A stretch of 44,470 nucleotides of DNA, taken from contig NZ_WUEY01000036.1 in the NCBI RefSeq assembly GCF_010668395.1, forward strand, positions 1 to 44,470, in the 5' to 3' direction. The stretch comes from Martinezella lusitana (GTDB taxonomy: Bacteria > Pseudomonadota > Alphaproteobacteria > Rhizobiales > Rhizobiaceae). The notes under the pieces were generated by a model. The model did no database searches. It saw only the letters and a list, made by a program, of their open reading frames with translations, and was not told the origin of the DNA. The position numbers and the translations under genes are program-made. Below, piece by piece: positions 35,501 to 42,362 of this stretch (position 1 is the stretch's first letter; every line of letters starts with the position of its first letter).

Positions 35501-37012
35501 GTCGAAAGCCGTCCAGGGAGTGCCAATCTCGACGAGACCCGCGCCTTCATGGACGATGAGAAGCCGATCCTGATCTTCTCCGAAGCCGGCGGCACAGGAC
35601 GGTCCTACCACGCCGATCTCGGCGCGAAGAACCAGCGCCTGCGTCTTCACAACCTCCTCGAAGCCGGCTGGCGGGCCGACGTCGCCATCCAGGGCCTCGG
35701 GCGCAGCCATCGCACCAACCAAGCACAGCCTCCGAAATTCCGGATGATCGCCACTAACGTCAAGGCGGAACGACGCTTCCTGTCGACGATTGCCCGGCGT
35801 CTCGACACGCTCGGCGCCATCACCCGCGGGCAGCGCCAGACAGGTGGGCAGGGGATGTTCCGCTCTGAGGACAATCTCGAATCGCAATATGCCCGCGATG
35901 CGCTGCGGCAGTTCTACAAGCTGATCCACGGCGGCGGCCTCGCCGGCTGCTCGCGGGAGAAATTCGAGGCGATTACCGGTCTGTCGCTGACATCAGAGGA
36001 AGGCGGGCTCAAGGACGAGCTGCCGCCGATCCACATCTTCTTGAACCGCATGCTGGCGCTCACCATCGCCATGCAGAACCTGCTGTTTGGCGCCTTCGAG
36101 CAATTGCTGGCGGCGCGCATCGAAGGGGCGATTGCAGCCGGCGTCTACGATAAGGGGCTTGAGACCCTGACGGCGGACCGCATGACGGTGAAGAACCGAC
36201 GGCTGGTCTATACCCATCCGGTCACCGGAGCGCAGTCGCACCTGTTAACCATCGAGCGCATGGATCGCAACCAGCCGATGCAGCTCGCCGACGCGTTGAG
36301 CCTTGCCGCGTGCGATCCCCACGCCATGCTGATGGTCAACGGCAAGTCCGGCCGTCCCGCGGTTCAGGTTCCGACCCGTTCGATCATGCTCGACGATGGC
36401 TCCGTCCAGCCGCGCGTCGCGCTCGTCCGGCCGATGGACGAAATTCGTTTCGAGCTGCGCCAGCTCGAAGAAACCAACTGGGAGCAAGCGGACGAGCAGC
36501 GCTTTTCCGCCGCTTGGAATGCCGAAGTCGCCGCTCTCCCGGAGTTTTCCCTCTCGACCATGCATGTGGTCTCGGGCCTCCTATTGCCGATCTGGAAACT
36601 GCTGCCGCAGGACTATTGCCGCGTGTACCGGCTTGAGACCGACGAGGGGGAGCGGGTCGTCGGCCGTCTGATCTCTTCGGAATGGCTCTCCCGGCTTTGC
36701 CGGAATTTCGGGCTCGACCAGACGGAGGTCGTCAGCCCTGCTGAGGTGTGGCAATCGCTGCGCGCCGGTTCCTCGATTGTGGCACTCGCCGGCAACATGA
36801 CGCTGCGGCGCGTCCGGGTGATGAACGACTATCGCATCGAGCTCGCCGGTTTCACCGATGGTATGCGTGACAGGCTGAGATCCATCGGCCTGTTCTCCGA
36901 AATGATCGCCTGGAAAGTCCGGTTCTTCATCCCGGCCTCGGATGATGGGCAGGCGGTGCTGTCGCGCCTGATTGAACGGCATCGCATCGTCGACGTCGCG
37001 GGGCGGAGCTGA
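32528..37012 (+). CDS. N6-methyltransferase/strawberry-notch helicase fusion
   Basis: A 1494-residue protein. The N-terminal class I methyltransferase has the AdoMet motif EPSAGTGLMAIFAEL (about 152) and catalytic NPPF (about 216, in VVLMNPPFSAGV), typical of N6-adenine methylation. A linker follows. Then comes a strawberry-notch-type SF2 helicase: Walker A GDGTGAGKGRQAAG (about 532), DEGHS box (about 653), and the C-terminal helicase part FSEAGGTGRSYHADL and GLGRSHRTNQAQPP (about 1020-1060). The last 300 residues are an extra domain without recognised motif. Phage P1 DarB, an antirestriction protein injected with DNA, also joins a methyltransferase to a helicase, so a DNA-protection role is plausible but inferred. 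The Toprim gene follows after 5 bases. Confidence 0.9.
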   Translation: MNIVPSRVANATTASLAPADSTSRAGKLFRSGHALLPSLEHGQPIGAADLRTILMNIFGGSDAEGFWSWKDAYEATEVAQVLFLRKFGAAITARANAPQATLAMLTKVAGLVPTHTRRSEESQQLQQFSTPMPLAYVAARAAGIMADDTVLEPSAGTGLMAIFAELAHARLSLNEYAPVRHGLLQQLFSGSTVSQHDAAHVDDYLDRSIRPTVVLMNPPFSAGVHVEGRMTEAAWRHLASAFARLAPGGRLVAITGSSLSPDNLKWRDAFVRLQDRGTVLFSAAIDGSAYARHGTTMETRLTVIDKIVATDPSSLVAPHGVAPDLETLLSWISGLPPRSPSTASNSIDALSNGMPRACTAKMVARKAAGTLRSAAVADPVAPVAHALPAAHAPRLLSPSPARVDDEVVALSYELRDAAEMTCAELADSIYEPYRLQAIHIPCARPHPDKLVESAAMASVAPPKPTYRPHLPKRVVTSGDLSDAQLESVIYAGEAHCGYLAGHWSVDASFDNLKAVKPEDEGAVRFRRGWFLGDGTGAGKGRQAAGIILDNWLKGRRRHLWISKSETLIEDAQRDWSALGQEKLLVTPLSRFRQGKPIKLDEGILFVTFATLRTDEREGKRSRVQQIVDWLGQEAVSGEAATGNAKGFDGVIIFDEGHSMANAAGGKSERGERSASQQGRAGLRLQRALPDARVIYVSATGASEVESLAYAERLGLWGSTDFPFATRSEFIAAIEDGGVATMEVLARDLKAMGLYASRSLSFEGVEYDILEHGLTEEQVRIYDSYAEAFQVIHNNLDAALEASGIVSNSTTRNKNAKAAARSAFENSKQRFFNHLLTSMKTPALIDATTRDVEEGHAAIVQIISTGQSLTERRLAEIPTEEWGDIQVDVTPREIVAEYLNHSFPTQLFEEYSDAEGNLLSRPVYDADGNAVLCREAVARRDALLERLGSLPAIPTALDQIVQSFGTDRVAEITGRTRRIVRRDGGDTIDRFAVESRPGSANLDETRAFMDDEKPILIFSEAGGTGRSYHADLGAKNQRLRLHNLLEAGWRADVAIQGLGRSHRTNQAQPPKFRMIATNVKAERRFLSTIARRLDTLGAITRGQRQTGGQGMFRSEDNLESQYARDALRQFYKLIHGGGLAGCSREKFEAITGLSLTSEEGGLKDELPPIHIFLNRMLALTIAMQNLLFGAFEQLLAARIEGAIAAGVYDKGLETLTADRMTVKNRRLVYTHPVTGAQSHLLTIERMDRNQPMQLADALSLAACDPHAMLMVNGKSGRPAVQVPTRSIMLDDGSVQPRVALVRPMDEIRFELRQLEETNWEQADEQRFSAAWNAEVAALPEFSLSTMHVVSGLLLPIWKLLPQDYCRVYRLETDEGERVVGRLISSEWLSRLCRNFGLDQTEVVSPAEVWQSLRAGSSIVALAGNMTLRRVRVMNDYRIELAGFTDGMRDRLRSIGLFSEMIAWKVRFFIPASDDGQAVLSRLIERHRIVDVAGRS

Positions 37013-37017
37013 CCGTC

Positions 37018-38055
37018 ATGTTGTCCGCCTCGCAGTTGGCAGATCGTCTGGCGTGCGACGCCGAGGCGGTCTGCCGTCACTACCTCTCCGCCGGCCGCCG
37101 GGCCGGTAATTACTGGATCGTTGGCGACGTCGCCAACAACAAGGGCAGGTCGCTCTACGTCCATCTCTCCGGACCTCGCAAGGGCAGATGGACGGACGCG
37201 GCGACCAGCCAATATGGCGACCTCCTTGATCTCGTGCGCGAATCTTGCGGCCTGGTCGATTTCCGCGACGTTGCCGATGAGGCGCGGCGTTTTCTGAACG
37301 AGCCGCAGCCCAGACCGGTGTCGTTTCGCAGGGACGATACCCTCGACAGCCAGCCCGCCGAAAGACCGGCTGCGGACCGTGCAAGACGCCTGTTCCGTAC
37401 GACGGAGCCGCTCTCCGGCACGCTCGCCGACAGCTATCTGCGTCAGCGCGGCATCCGGTGCGCATCTTTGCATCCCGCGCTCCGCTTCCATCCGTCCTGC
37501 TACTATCGTGATCTCGCCAGCAGCAAGACGAGCCGCTATCCGGCGCTGATCGCAGCCGTGACCGATCAGGCCGGCGAGATCACCGGCGTGCATCGCACCT
37601 GGCTCGACCCTGATGGCGACGGCAAGGCAAGGGTCGACGATCCCCGCCGTGCGCTGGGCGGGCTACTCGGCAACGCCGTGCGCTTCCGCTTTCCTGTCGA
37701 TGGGCTCGTGCCTGTCATGGCGGCGGGCGAGGGCCTCGAAAGCATGTTGTCGCTCTCGCATGTAATGCCCGGTATGCCTGTCGTCTCGGCGCTGACGGCC
37801 AATCATCTTGCCGCCTTCCGGCCACCGGCCGGATGCTTGCGCCTCTACGTTGCCGCCGACGCGGATGCCGCCGGCCGGCATGGCATCGAGGGACTGAGCC
37901 GCCGGGCGCAGGCGCTCGGCATTCTGCCGCTTGTGCTCACCCCGGAACTCGGCGACTTCAACGAAGATCTACGCCGGCTTGGACCTGATCGGCTCATCGC
38001 AAATCTTCGGGGCCAACTCGCACCGGAAGACGCCTGGGCCCTTCTTCCCGCGTGA
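37018..38055 (+). CDS. Toprim-domain primase-like protein
   Basis: A 345-residue protein. The N-terminal part (LADRLACDAEAVCRHYLSAGRRAGNYWIVGDV, SGPRKGRWTDAATSQYGDLLDLV) resembles the primase-like region preceding Toprim in plasmid proteins. The Toprim domain has the acidic residues in MAAGEGLESMLSL (about 234) and LYVAADADAAGRHG (about 278), which bind metal. There is no obvious zinc finger or helicase domain. It begins five bases after the methylase-helicase stop, so the two are co-translated. It may prime or process incoming single-stranded DNA. Confidence 0.88.
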   Translation: MLSASQLADRLACDAEAVCRHYLSAGRRAGNYWIVGDVANNKGRSLYVHLSGPRKGRWTDAATSQYGDLLDLVRESCGLVDFRDVADEARRFLNEPQPRPVSFRRDDTLDSQPAERPAADRARRLFRTTEPLSGTLADSYLRQRGIRCASLHPALRFHPSCYYRDLASSKTSRYPALIAAVTDQAGEITGVHRTWLDPDGDGKARVDDPRRALGGLLGNAVRFRFPVDGLVPVMAAGEGLESMLSLSHVMPGMPVVSALTANHLAAFRPPAGCLRLYVAADADAAGRHGIEGLSRRAQALGILPLVLTPELGDFNEDLRRLGPDRLIANLRGQLAPEDAWALLPA

Positions 38056-38377
38056 TGCGGCCGCGGAGCAGAAGACTGGTACGGGCGCGGCGTGGCTGGC
38101 AGGGCCGGTCCCTGCCGGTCTCCCTCCTGGTCAGGCGCGCCTGCGGGCCTGCCGAGAGGCGCCCCTTACCAGGCAGCTGTCGGGCCTTCAGCGGATCGGT
38201 CAGGTTTCTTCCCCGCGCCGGCAAGCCGGCGCTCCTCGCGGGCCAAGAAACCCTTCCTCAACCGCCCGGCGCTGCGCTGGGCCGCTTCGCTGCGCTCGCG
38301 GTTCCGGCCCGCCCGCTGCCTGTACGGGGATCGCCGTCAGGCCGCGAGAGGCGCGGCCCAAACCGACGGTGACCATC
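38056..38377. other. GC-rich gap without a supported gene
   Basis: These 322 bases contain several GC-rich palindromes, e.g. CGCCGGCAAGCCGGCG (about 38217-38232), and open frames on both strands that read as low-complexity Arg/Pro/Gly. No start with a ribosome site and no folded-looking protein was found. It may carry a structured leader for the 38378 gene. Confidence 0.5.
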
Positions 38378-39319
38378 ATGAACCTGACCTTGTCCCTCGA
38401 TGACGCCTTCGAGCCGCACCGCGCGTCCTCCCCGACGGACCGCTTCATCTACGAGATGCAAGTCTTTGGCTACCGACCCTTCCAGGACGAGCCGGATCCC
38501 CGTCCGCTGCCCGAGGAGCCAATGGTCCAGTCGGCGCTGACCGCGATGTTCTCCGCGATGTTCGAAATGCTCGGTGACACGCGGCTGGAGCCCGATCTCG
38601 AAGACCTGCTCTGGTCGACGGTCAATCTCTTCCATCGCGCCGGCGAGCGCATCCAGCGTGAACTTCAGCGCAATGAGGATGCGCAGCGCACCGGCCAGCG
38701 CGAGCAGGACGGGTCGGAAGTCAAGAGTGTCGAGCTTGAGCGCCATGTCATAGAAGGCATCACGCTCCTCGAACGCCGCAACGCCTTCGAGTTCATGCGC
38801 GACTACGCCGCCGACCTCTTCGAGGCGCAGACCGGATCGGCGTGGCGGCCGCGCACCGGCTCGAAGGTCAGCCACGCCAATATGACGGCGGCGATGATCG
38901 ACTCCAGAGACTTCCTGTCCGCCCGCCGGCGCGCCGAGACCGAGGTGCTGATCCCGGCTGGCACCAAGATCGCCTTCGGCGGCGGCATGGACTACAATGA
39001 TCACGATCGGATCTGGGCCGCGCTCGACAAGGCCCATGCCAAGCACGCGGATATGATCCTGCTGCACGGCGGCTCGCCGAAAGGTGCCGAACGCATCGCC
39101 GCCTGCTGGGCCGAGGCCCGCAAGGTCACCCAGATCGCCTTCAAACCCGACTGGAACAAGCACGCCAAAGCCGCCCCATTCCGGCGCAACGATGAGATGC
39201 TGGCGGTTATGCCATCGGGCGTGATCGTCTTCCCCGGCTCCGGCATCACCGACAACCTTCGCGACAAGGCCCGCCGACTCGGCATCAATGTCTGGGAACT
39301 CAAAGCAGATGGCGCATAA
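38378..39319 (+). CDS. DUF2493 (SLOG-fold) protein
   Basis: A 313-residue protein. The N-terminal 190 residues are helical and acidic (MFSAMFEMLGDTRLEPDLEDLLW, ITLLERRNAFEFMRDYAADLFEA). The C-terminal domain is DUF2493/YspA-like SLOG: TKIAFGGGMDYNDHDRIWAALDKAHAKHADMILLHGGSPKGAERIAACWA. The GGG, HGGSPKGAE and VIVFPGSGITDNL motifs would bind a nucleotide. SLOG proteins sense or cleave nucleotide ligands and often occur in conflict systems. The start ATG 38378 has no strong ribosome site. Confidence 0.85.
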   Translation: MNLTLSLDDAFEPHRASSPTDRFIYEMQVFGYRPFQDEPDPRPLPEEPMVQSALTAMFSAMFEMLGDTRLEPDLEDLLWSTVNLFHRAGERIQRELQRNEDAQRTGQREQDGSEVKSVELERHVIEGITLLERRNAFEFMRDYAADLFEAQTGSAWRPRTGSKVSHANMTAAMIDSRDFLSARRRAETEVLIPAGTKIAFGGGMDYNDHDRIWAALDKAHAKHADMILLHGGSPKGAERIAACWAEARKVTQIAFKPDWNKHAKAAPFRRNDEMLAVMPSGVIVFPGSGITDNLRDKARRLGINVWELKADGA

Positions 39320-39365
39320 GCGCCATTCTCACCTTGCCGAGGAGCCTCTTGCATTTTGGAGGAAT

Positions 39366-39375
39366 TGTGTACACA
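39366..39375. promoter_or_regulatory. Palindrome upstream of the vapB-like gene
   Basis: TGTGTACACA is a perfect 10-bp palindrome in the AT-rich leader 26 bases before the antitoxin start. Toxin-antitoxin operons commonly carry such sites for self-repression by the antitoxin. Confidence 0.5.
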
Positions 39376-39400
39376 TTTCCCGCTCAAACGGAGCCTCGCC

Positions 39401-39667
39401 ATGCCTCGGTCCCGCCAACAGACATCTTCTCTTCGCCATGTCGGTGTGCGGGAGTTTCGCGGCAATCTGACGTCCTTCCTAAAGCAGGTCGAGGATGGCC
39501 AGCGGTTCGTCCTCACCTCCCATCACAAGGTTGTCGCGGAAATCGGGCCGCCATCAAAGGACATTGTTGTTCGCAAGCCCGGCGCGTTGCGCGGGAAGAT
39601 CAACGTTGCCGATGACTTCGGCAGCCTGCCGGCAGATGTTCTGTCGTCAATGGAAGACGAGGCGTGA
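39401..39667 (+). CDS. Phd/VapB-family antitoxin
   Basis: An 88-residue antitoxin starting MPRSRQQTSSLRHVGVREFRGNLTSFLKQVEDGQRFVLTSHHKVVAEIGPPS, the prevent-host-death pattern, with a tail ending LPADVLSSMEDEA. ATG 39401 follows GGAG; an earlier ATG at 39356 is possible but lies over the palindrome. It overlaps the start of a PIN-toxin gene by four bases (GTGA). The toxin is broken, so this antitoxin would stand alone. Confidence 0.82.
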   Translation: MPRSRQQTSSLRHVGVREFRGNLTSFLKQVEDGQRFVLTSHHKVVAEIGPPSKDIVVRKPGALRGKINVADDFGSLPADVLSSMEDEA

Positions 39668-40074
39668 GGTTACTCCTCGATACGCATGCCTTGTTGTGGT
39701 GGCTGAACGACGACGGGAAGCTGGGGAACCATGCGCGTGGCCCTATCGGCGATCCTGAGAAACGACGCCCTCGTCAGCGCTTTCTCCCTGTGGGAAATCA
39801 CCGTGAAGCTGCGGATCGGCAAGCTCCAAGCTTGGTGCCGATTTAGACGAGATTCTTGCGATCTTACCGGAGCAGGGTTTCGATCGGCTTGATATCTCCG
39901 ATGCGCATCTTGTCGCTCTCGCTGCTCTTCCGCTTCCTCACCGGATCCCTTTGATCATCTGCTCATGGCGCAGGCGGTGGCGGAGGAAGCGCATTTTGTT
40001 TTGTTTCGCAAGATCAGCATGTCGCGCTTTACGGCGTTCCGTTCGTGACTTGCTCGGATCCTGTCGCCTTGTGA
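39664..40074 (+). pseudogene. VapC-like PIN-domain toxin, multiply frameshifted
   Basis: Starts MRLLLDTHALLWWLNDDGKLGNHAR (the PIN-domain D4 motif). It continues in a second frame with NDALVSAFSLWEITVKLRIGKL and in a third with ADLDEILAILPEQGFDRLDISDAHLVALAALPLPHR. Then come DPFDHLLMAQAVAEEAHFV and QHVALYGVPFVTCSDPVAL to TGA 40072-40074. At least three frame changes are needed, so it is inactive. All PIN acidic residues can still be found across the pieces. The intact form would be a ribonuclease toxin. Confidence 0.85.
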
Positions 40075-40531
40075 TCCTCGCGGGTTTGGTTGAGCCGCCG
40101 AAGCTGGCCCCGATTGCTCGGAGGGCCCGCTTGCCGATAGCGGTGTATCTGCGGATGCCGACCGCTCAGACGGCGGGACGCTGGAACGCGAGTTGCTGAA
40201 GGCCGTATCCGATCCTCCGTGCGAACGGCGTCATCCGATATTGCCGCACGGTCCGCAGGCGGCGATGCGGTCACTGTGCCGACCTCGCGGACACGCAAAG
40301 GTGTGATCTCAGCGGAGGCGTGCTCATCGCGCCCAGCTGCTGCGACAGGGCGAGGGCAGGACGTTGACCCGGCTGGCGGCGACTGGCTCAGGGTGCGTGG
40401 CCAATATCCTACAGCGCTGGTCTGGGCAGCCATGGATTATCGCGCCCTTCAGTTGCCCCGAACCATTCCCGTTTTATGTCGCTCGTATAGACGACCGCCT
40501 GCTTTTGCGGCCAACCCCTGAAGGGGTAAGA

Positions 40532-40612
40532 CTCAGGCAAAATTTTGCGAAATTCGATTTCAGTTGTTTGCTTCTGGCGGAAAATAGAATTTCCCAAAAA
40601 TTTTGCCCGAGC
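40532..40612. repeat. AT-rich near-perfect inverted repeat
   Basis: GGCAAAATTTTGCGAAATTC (40536-40555) is repeated inverted, with small changes, at 40587-40607, around 31 bases. Similarity extends outward (CTCAGGC against CTCGGGC). A CCCCTGAAGGGG hairpin (40515-40526) stands just to the left. It lies about 75 bases before the DUF736 gene. It could be a cruciform protein-binding site, the promoter control of DUF736, or ends of a tiny mobile remnant. The rest of 40075-40531 shows only degenerate frames. Confidence 0.6.
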
Positions 40613-40683
40613 TGACCGCAGCAGTCGGCCGTCTCTTCGTGCGCCATCGGGAATGGTCCCGATCAACCGAAGGAGCAAGTACC

Positions 40684-41004
40684 ATGGCCACCACGATCGC
40701 AACACTGACGCAGAAGGACGGCATCTTCGAAGGCGTCTTCGCCACCATCCGGGTCAACGCCCCGATCGCCATCGTCCCGAACGCCAACAAGGCAAGCGAG
40801 GAAGCCCCCGACTACCGGGTCATCCACCGCAAGACCGGCTTCGAGATCGGCGCCGGCTGGAACCGCATCGCCCGCCAGACTGGCGAGGAATACCTCTCGG
40901 TCAAGCTGGAGGCTCCTGAGATAGGCGTGATCTTCGGCAATCTCGCCCAGGCGCCCGGCGGCGATCCGAGCAAGAAGGTGATCCTCTGGAACAACCCGAA
41001 CTGA
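40684..41004 (+). CDS. DUF736 family protein
   Basis: A 106-residue protein: MATTIATLTQKDGIFEGVFATI, then IVPNANKASEEAPDYRVIHRKTGFEIGAGWNRIARQTGEEYLSVKLEAPEIG and ending KVILWNNPN. This is the DUF736 pattern throughout. Family members are small single-domain proteins on plasmids and ICEs of alpha-proteobacteria, often near traG; the function is not established. ATG 40684 follows AAGGAG. Two terminators follow the stop. Confidence 0.9.
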   Translation: MATTIATLTQKDGIFEGVFATIRVNAPIAIVPNANKASEEAPDYRVIHRKTGFEIGAGWNRIARQTGEEYLSVKLEAPEIGVIFGNLAQAPGGDPSKKVILWNNPN

Positions 41005-41017
41005 ACGGCAAGCAAGC

Positions 41018-41037
41018 GGCCCCGAGCGATCGGGGCC
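41018..41037 (+). terminator. Terminator 1 after the DUF736 gene
   Basis: GGCCCCGA (41018-41025), tetraloop GCGA, TCGGGGCC (41030-41037): a perfect 8-bp stem 13 bases after the stop. The T-tract is poor. Confidence 0.65.
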
Positions 41038-41076
41038 GACTTCGGCGTATGAGGCCAGGCGGCTGGAACGATTGTG

Positions 41077-41115
41077 GGAATGATCGCGGGCATCGAGCCC
41101 GCGATCATTCCTTTT
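41077..41115 (+). terminator. Terminator 2: perfect 15-bp stem
   Basis: GGAATGATCGCGGGC (41077-41091) pairs perfectly with GCCCGCGATCATTCC (41097-41111) around ATCGA, followed by TTTT (41112-41115). It is a strong terminator, unusually long for one. The region 41116-41345 has no supported gene. Confidence 0.8.
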
Positions 41116-41345
41116 GGTGCCAAACGAGACCAAACCTTGTCTGCTCAGAACGCCAAGTCTGCCGTGAGCATCGTGCCGCCTCAAGGACTACCGCGGCACC
41201 TCCAATTTTCAGCCGACGCCCTGAAGGACGCCGTCAGAAAATCGGTTCCTCCGCTCGCCGCCTCCGGCGGTCGCTGCGCGATCCTTGACCCGGCGCGATC
41301 CTCACGACCCCCGGCGCCATCTTTCACACTATCGAGGAGATGACG

Positions 41346-41513
41346 ATGACGAACGAACTCGAAATGCAAGTCGAGGAACTACGCGCCGAACTGGGCCACT
41401 GCGACCCCACCGAGCGCCACCAGATCGCCGTGGAGCTGGAACAAGCCCGCGCCGCGCTGAAGGCGGCAATCGCTGTACAGGAGGGCGCAGACGACCGCGC
41501 GCCCCCTCAGTGA
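41346..41513 (+). CDS. Small coiled-coil protein
   Basis: A 55-residue frame from ATG 41346 with GAGGAG at 41334-41339: MTNELEMQVEELRAELGHC, then PTERHQIAVELEQARAALKAAIAVQEG, ending in TGA 41511-41513. An ATG two codons earlier is possible. Heptad-like Leu and Ala spacing and high Glu content predict a short coiled coil. No family is recognised; short helical proteins like this are frequent beside DUF736 genes on rhizobial plasmids. Confidence 0.6.
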   Translation: MTNELEMQVEELRAELGHCDPTERHQIAVELEQARAALKAAIAVQEGADDRAPPQ

Positions 41514-41633
41514 GGGAGGCGCTTCCGCAGAAGCATCTGGTTCTTCACGCCGGGTCGACCGGCGCGAGGAACCCGAAGCTACGCTTCGACCGGCGATCAA
41601 ATGAGTTGATGCTGCCGCCTCCGCGGCACCGTC

Positions 41634-41879
41634 TTGTACCCTCGCGCTCGTTTCGCTCGCAGAAGGTCGAGAAACATAGCGACAGCCTGGCCGTTCTGGG
41701 CATTTCCGCTTACGAGCCTCGGCTTCGTCGCATTCGCTCTCGGCTATGCATTGCTGACCGACTGGATTACGCCGCCGGGCGCAGAAGATCCGTTTGAACG
41801 TTATCGCCGTCACCGGAGGTGCCTGACAGGCTGCCGTCTATCACTGCGTAATGTACCTGCTGCAGCCCGCCGTCGCTAA
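41634..41879 (+). CDS. Possible small membrane protein
   Basis: An 81-codon frame with a TTG start. Its middle reads like real protein: AWPFWAFPLTSLGFVAFALGY, then LLTDWITPPGAEDPFERYRRHRR, one clear membrane helix followed by a polar stretch. The first 12 and last 20 residues are Arg-rich and less convincing. No good ribosome site. It could be the remains of a membrane protein of the transfer region. The bases 41514-41633 hold nothing supported. Confidence 0.35.
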   Translation: MYPRARFARRRSRNIATAWPFWAFPLTSLGFVAFALGYALLTDWITPPGAEDPFERYRRHRRCLTGCRLSLRNVPAAARRR

Positions 41880-41880
41880 A

Positions 41881-42123
41881 TCAGTTTTTCGACGAAGAGA
41901 GAATACTGGTAATTGTTCCCAGAACAATAAGTGCCCCAGCCTGGATCAGCACCCATACGTCCGGCCCGTAGACCGCGCACCAAAGCCCGGCAGTCAAGCA
42001 AACCAGCGCGTTGACGATAAGGGACCTGACCTGCCACGGAAGATGCTTTCCCTGCCGCGACACAAACAAATAAAGCACGATCGCAATTGCCAGCAGAATG
42101 GCAAAGGTAAGCACGATCTCCAT
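41881..42123 (-). CDS. Small two-helix membrane protein
   Basis: An 80-residue inner-membrane protein. It has one hydrophobic helix at the N-terminus (VLTFAILLAIAIVLYLFV), a polar loop (SRQGKHLPWQV), then two more hydrophobic stretches (LIVNALVCLTAGLWCAVYG and VWVLIQAGALIVLGTITSIL). The start overlaps the stop of the 79-codon gene (TAATG), so it is translated together with traG. No family is recognised. It might be a small transfer or exclusion protein. Confidence 0.65.
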   Translation of the reverse strand: MEIVLTFAILLAIAIVLYLFVSRQGKHLPWQVRSLIVNALVCLTAGLWCAVYGPDVWVLIQAGALIVLGTITSILSSSKN

Positions 42124-42362
42124 TAGGATCCTTTCTTGGTCGTGGTCTTGAGGGAAAGGCGGGTCTCGCCTTGCACTGCATTCAGCACGGATTCTTTGAA
42201 TAGCTGACTCACGCGAATAAGATAGTATCTCATTCCGAAACTGGCAAAATATTCACGACGTCGGATGCTTGCGGTGCTCATGTCGATATGCCGTTGCGGA
42301 ATGCGACTGACCTCGAAGTGAGCGAGGCGGAATACGACCGCGCAGAGCAGGCTGAGCATCAT
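42123..42362 (-). CDS. Small unknown protein coupled to traG
   Basis: A 79-residue basic protein: a short hydrophobic start (MMLSLLCAVVFRLAHFEV), then RRREYFASFGMRYYLIRVSQLFKESVLNAV. ATG 42362 overlaps the traG stop (ATGA), and its own stop overlaps the next start, so it is the middle gene of a coupled traG operon. No domain is recognised. Confidence 0.65.
   Translation of the reverse strand: MMLSLLCAVVFRLAHFEVSRIPQRHIDMSTASIRRREYFASFGMRYYLIRVSQLFKESVLNAVQGETRLSLKTTTKKGS

Noticed and set aside
38052..38403. Overlapping plus-strand frames of about 100 codons in the GC-rich gap
   Set aside because: Arg/Pro/Gly-rich with no start signals and no protein-like pattern.
40219..40521. 100-codon plus-strand frame after the broken vapC
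   Set aside because: The start has no ribosome site and the product is low-complexity Arg/Ser/Pro; likely part of the decayed region.
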